In this document: positions 61,591 to 64,000 of the stretch, piece after piece
How the letters are laid out: each line of letters starts with the position of its first letter
How positions within the stretch are numbered: position 1 is the first letter of the stretch
Origin: Blepharisma stoltei
Lineage: Eukaryota; Ciliophora; Heterotrichea; Heterotrichida; Blepharismidae
DNA length: 64,000 bases
NCBI GenBank assembly: GCA_914767885.1
Contig: CAJZBQ010000018.1
Coordinates: 248,001 to 312,000, forward strand
Direction: 5' to 3'
The notes under the pieces: model-generated
Databases searched by the model: none
What the model saw: only the letters and a program-made list of their open reading frames with translations
What the model was told of the DNA's origin: nothing
Program-made: the position numbers and the translations under genes

Positions 61591-62868
61591 ATGAGACAAG
61601 GTGGAAACTCTTCAACTGAAGTCAGCATTGTCCCAATTGATTCTGAGAAGCCAAAACAGGTAAATTTATATCAAATTTCTGCCAGAAAATCAAGATGGGA
61701 AGACGGAGATTCATTCAGAGTAAGCAAAAGAAATTCTGAGCTCGTTAACACAAGTAAGGGTATTCAATATTCCAGATGAAGTATTGATAAAACATTCACC
61801 CCTCCACCATTAACACATATACCTGAATTTTTAACAAAAGACCAGCTTGAACTTATACTCAGACAAGCAAGAATTGAAGACATTTCACGTAGACTTACAG
61901 CAAATGACTATGAGATTCAAGATATTGAAATCAGATCACCTTCTCCAGAACCTATTTACGATCCTAAAACAGGCCAAAGAGTAAACACTCGCGAATCAAG
62001 AGCTAAAGAAAAACTTCTTAAAGAAAGAAACTTGTGTATAGAAGAATGCTTAAAAATTGATCCACAATATAAGCCGCCTGCAGATTATAAACCACCTAAA
62101 GCTATGAGGAAATTATATATTCCTCAATATGGAACCGCTCCTCCACAAAGCTATGTAACTTTAATATTATTCTTATTTGAATTATATAGCTTGTTTTTTT
62201 AAAATAAATAAGATTTCACAAAATTGATATAAATAGGTATAGGGCCTCGCGGAAAAACGCAAAAAGCACTTGAAAAGAAAACTAATTGTAAAATTTATAT
62301 ACGTGGCAAAGGTGCTTCAAGAGGAAAAAACTATAATTTTGAAAGCGAAGAAGAGCCAATGCACGTTTTAATTATCTCAGACTCAGAGCACGATCTAGAA
62401 AAATGTGTCTCAATTTTAGAACCGATTTTGAATGGACATCTAGACGATGAAGAAAATAAGAAAAATCGATATGAGCTAATGAAGCTTGGAGCTGAAAATA
62501 GGCTTTCGATTGGCTATAAAACAGACTGGTGTGACCTTTGTGGAGAGCAAGGACATAAGAGATATTGCTGCCCAAGCCGTCCTTTGGCATTAGGTTGAAA
62601 TCAGCAGTGTGAAATATGCAATGAGAAAACTCATTTTACTGAAGACTGCCCTACAAAGAAAAGGAAGAAAAAAACAATTGAAGAACAATTAGAAGAGCTT
62701 AATAGAATTTCTGGGACTAATATGCAGCTTTCTCAAAATGATATTATGATGATTAAAGCTTATAAAGTGCAGCAAAAAGCACTCAAACAAAGCCAAGTTG
62801 ATGAAATCCCTGAAACTGTTGTAGAGGAAGAAGATCTATTGCCGCCAGGAGTTGACCCAAGATATTAG
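61591..62868 (+). CDS. SF1: Splicing factor 1 / branchpoint-binding protein
   Basis: Recognises the intron branchpoint in early spliceosome assembly. ATG 61591. An SPF45/U2AF-interacting-like N-terminus KSRWEDGDSF is followed by TGA Trp, then the helix-hairpin LELILRQARIEDISRRLTAN. RSPSPEPIYDPKTGQRVNTR and PADYKPPKAMRKLYIPQ come next. The KH domain is QSYVTLI-GPRGKTQKALEKK after removal of 62165-62239 (GPRG loop), then CKIYIRGKGASRG and EEPMHVLIISDSE (QUA2-like part less clear). Two CCHC zinc knuckles follow: CDLCGEQGHKRYCC and CEICNEKTHFTEDC. Of interest in a genome with 15-16 nt introns, where a branchpoint has very little room. Stop TAG, two bases from the convergent p24 stop. Confidence 0.94.
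62165..62239. other. Short 75-bp IES in the KH domain of SF1
   Basis: Between TA 62165-62166 and TA 62240-62241. The retained form stops within the KH domain. Removal gives VTLIGPRGKTQKAL, which matches the conserved SF1 GPRG loop. Confidence 0.88.
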
Positions 62869-62870
62869 TT

Positions 62871-63644
62871 TTAAATTAATTTCTTAGATTTTAAGTATTT
62901 CTGGAAATAAACTATTTGGAGGATTGATATCAAAATCAGCATAACTATTGTAAAAGCTGTGTAGTAAATAACCCGAGAATATATATACTAGTCTACAATG
63001 AATAGTCCATTAAAGAGAATTTTGGTAAAAAAGACGTAAGTTAGCTCGAAAAATTGTTTGGGAAGCCAAATTTAAATTTTGACTAGCCAAAAAATGCGTG
63101 TAAAAAATTACCCTAATAATAAGCACAATTTTACTTATTATTAGAGAGAAAATAGTGGCTAATGATCGTAAACATGTATAGTCTCATTTGTATTTCTCAT
63201 TTCCTCTTCACGCTCTCTTATATATTGAAGCTCATTATGAAGCTGCTTTATATACTCCTGGACTATTTGAAGCTGGACTTTTGAAACATCTAATGATTTT
63301 ACAGATAATGGATCTGATGGTTTTTTGGCATCTATTCCTATTCTGATATCGAGGGACACTGAAATTTCGGAAGGGCTTTGATTTTCAATGCATAAATGAT
63401 ATGTACCGTCGTTTGCTGCTGTGTAGTTTAAATTATCATAGTGAGTGCTTGGAGCTTCATGAATTTGATCGACGTCTTTATAAGAAAATCTTGTCCAAAT
63501 TGTGCCAGATTTTTGCAGTACCTGTGTTTCATATCAGAATAATGTACCTTTTGTGAGTTCTTCACTGAAGCATCTTATAGTTTGTTTGCGAATTGAAAAT
63601 TCAAAACTATTTACACCGAGAAATAGGGAAATAAATATAAGCAT
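62871..63644 (-). CDS. p24/TMED (emp24/gp25L) cargo receptor
   Basis: Type I membrane protein of COPI/COPII vesicles between ER and Golgi. ATG 63644-63642 opens the signal peptide MLIFISLFLGVNS. GOLD domain: FEFSIRKQTIRCFSEELTKG, TLF-W-YETQ with TGA Trp, and TAANDGTYHLCIENQ with the second Cys. A coiled coil (VQLQIVQEYIKQLHNELQYI) follows. Removing 62980-63159 joins TIHVYDH to YSRVIYYTAFTIVMLILISI, the membrane helix. The tail LQIVYFQKYLKSKKLI carries the family's aromatic and dilysine-like signals. Without excision the protein would stop (TAG) before its anchor. Stop TAA 62871-62873. Confidence 0.9.
62980..63159. other. 180-bp IES upstream of the p24 membrane helix
   Basis: TA 62980-62981 to TA 63160-63161. 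It contains in-frame stops, and removal keeps the p24 C-terminus in frame. Alternative TAs in a TATATATA run at the low end make the exact edge uncertain by a few bases. Confidence 0.7.
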
Positions 63645-64000
63645 AATTATTCTTACACAAGCTGTATTTGAATTCTTAGTAATAATATTATTATTTATTT
63701 TTATTATTTTCAATTTATCTAATTGATGAATTTTATTTAACTATTAATTAAGATAATTTGGTCAAACACAGGTAGCAACCCTACACCCCCACCACCCCCC
63801 CTAAAAGTGGTACCCCCACCCCCCCCTTTTTTAATGGTACCCCCACCCCCCCACCTCCCCACCCCCCCCCTAAAAAATGGCACCCCCACCCCCCCCTTAA
63901 TATAGCATAAATATATGACAAATGCCAATTTAGAGCAGACGTAATAAATAAATTATTATTTTAAATATTCAAAATTACTGATTTATACAATATCCACATA
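63645..64000. other. Region upstream of p24 with a C-rich repeat
   Basis: AT-rich DNA around the C-rich block described at 63765-63905. ORFs across the block are artefacts of low complexity. Confidence 0.5.
63765..63905 (+). repeat. C-tract minisatellite
   Basis: About three to four irregular units of the type TAAAARTGGYACCCCCACCC plus further C runs. The plus strand is C-rich (i-motif capable), the minus strand G-rich (quadruplex capable). It lies about 120-260 bp upstream of the p24 start. It is not the ciliate telomere repeat. Confidence 0.85.

Noticed and set aside
63737-63928. Glycine-rich minus ORF
   Set aside because: Translation of a C-tract minisatellite; low complexity with no start context.

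Overview
The window reads as germline (micronuclear) DNA of a heterotrich ciliate, most likely Blepharisma. (1) TGA is read as tryptophan: at conserved sites such as the GSK3 VDI-W-SAG motif (28456-28458, minus strand) and just before the ATG4 TYRSGF motif (59997-59999) the W is a TGA, and genes stop at TAA or TAG. (2) Introns are 15 or 16 nt, begin GTAA and end TAG. (3) The DNA is AT-rich and genes are tightly packed. (4) Most genes are broken by non-coding insertions, usually between TA repeats, whose removal restores the reading frame and the conserved protein. These are internal eliminated sequences (IESs).

Layout (strand): hypothetical CxxC protein 67-1194 (+); P5-type protein disulfide isomerase 1607-3833 (+); decayed coding remnant about 3930-4620 (-); tetraspanin-like 4952-6353 (+); glycogen phosphorylase 6469-9864 (-); calcium-dependent protein kinase 10780-13218 (-); Rrp8 methyltransferase 13717-14382 (-); REEP/Yop1 14806-15285 (+); acetyltransferase-like 15918-16700 (+); mitochondrial acyl carrier protein 17656-18006 (-); membrane protein 18297-19448 (+); giant EGF-like membrane protein 19477-27979 (-); GSK3 kinase 28012-29076 (-); hypotheticals 29317-31144 and 31910-32338 (-); coiled-coil RING protein 32855-35946 (-); hypothetical 38133-39602 (+); SWEET transporter 39875-41807 (+); hypothetical 42406-44372 (+); F-BAR/TBC protein 44466-48106 (+); C2-like coiled coil 48147-49646 (-); coiled coil 50200-51826 (+); EF-hand/IQ 51869-52954 (-); Brr6/Brl1 52994-53580 (-); P/U-type cyclin 55402-56318 (+); hypothetical 56853-57617 (-); VDAC-like barrel 57868-58851 (-); ATG4 59463-61484 (+); SF1/BBP 61591-62868 (+); p24/TMED 62871-63644 (-).

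Four kinds of germline-limited insert are visible. Short unique IESs of about 59-103 bp lie between TA repeats. MITE families have G/C-tract terminal inverted repeats: family 1 carries CTCCGTGAGTGAACAAAA, family 2 carries ATCCTTGATCGAACGAT. Both share one asymmetric layout and 3-bp TNA target duplications. Fold-back elements often start TATAG and end CTATA. GC-richer SINE-like inserts (roughly 250-550 bp) lie between 9-15 bp target-site duplications inside coding sequence. Some inserts are nested. CDS spans below are germline spans; each entry names the segments that must be removed.

Limits: IES ends were deduced from reading frame plus TA/TNA repeats and protein family continuity, without somatic reads. 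A few places do not resolve: 9500-9525, 35340-35390 and the 3930-4620 remnant. MITE IESs have already been reported from a Blepharisma germline genome, so that phenomenon is not new in itself. The shared architecture, the TCA-flanked copy, and the retroposon-type inserts with and without TA in their duplications are the points most worth checking.
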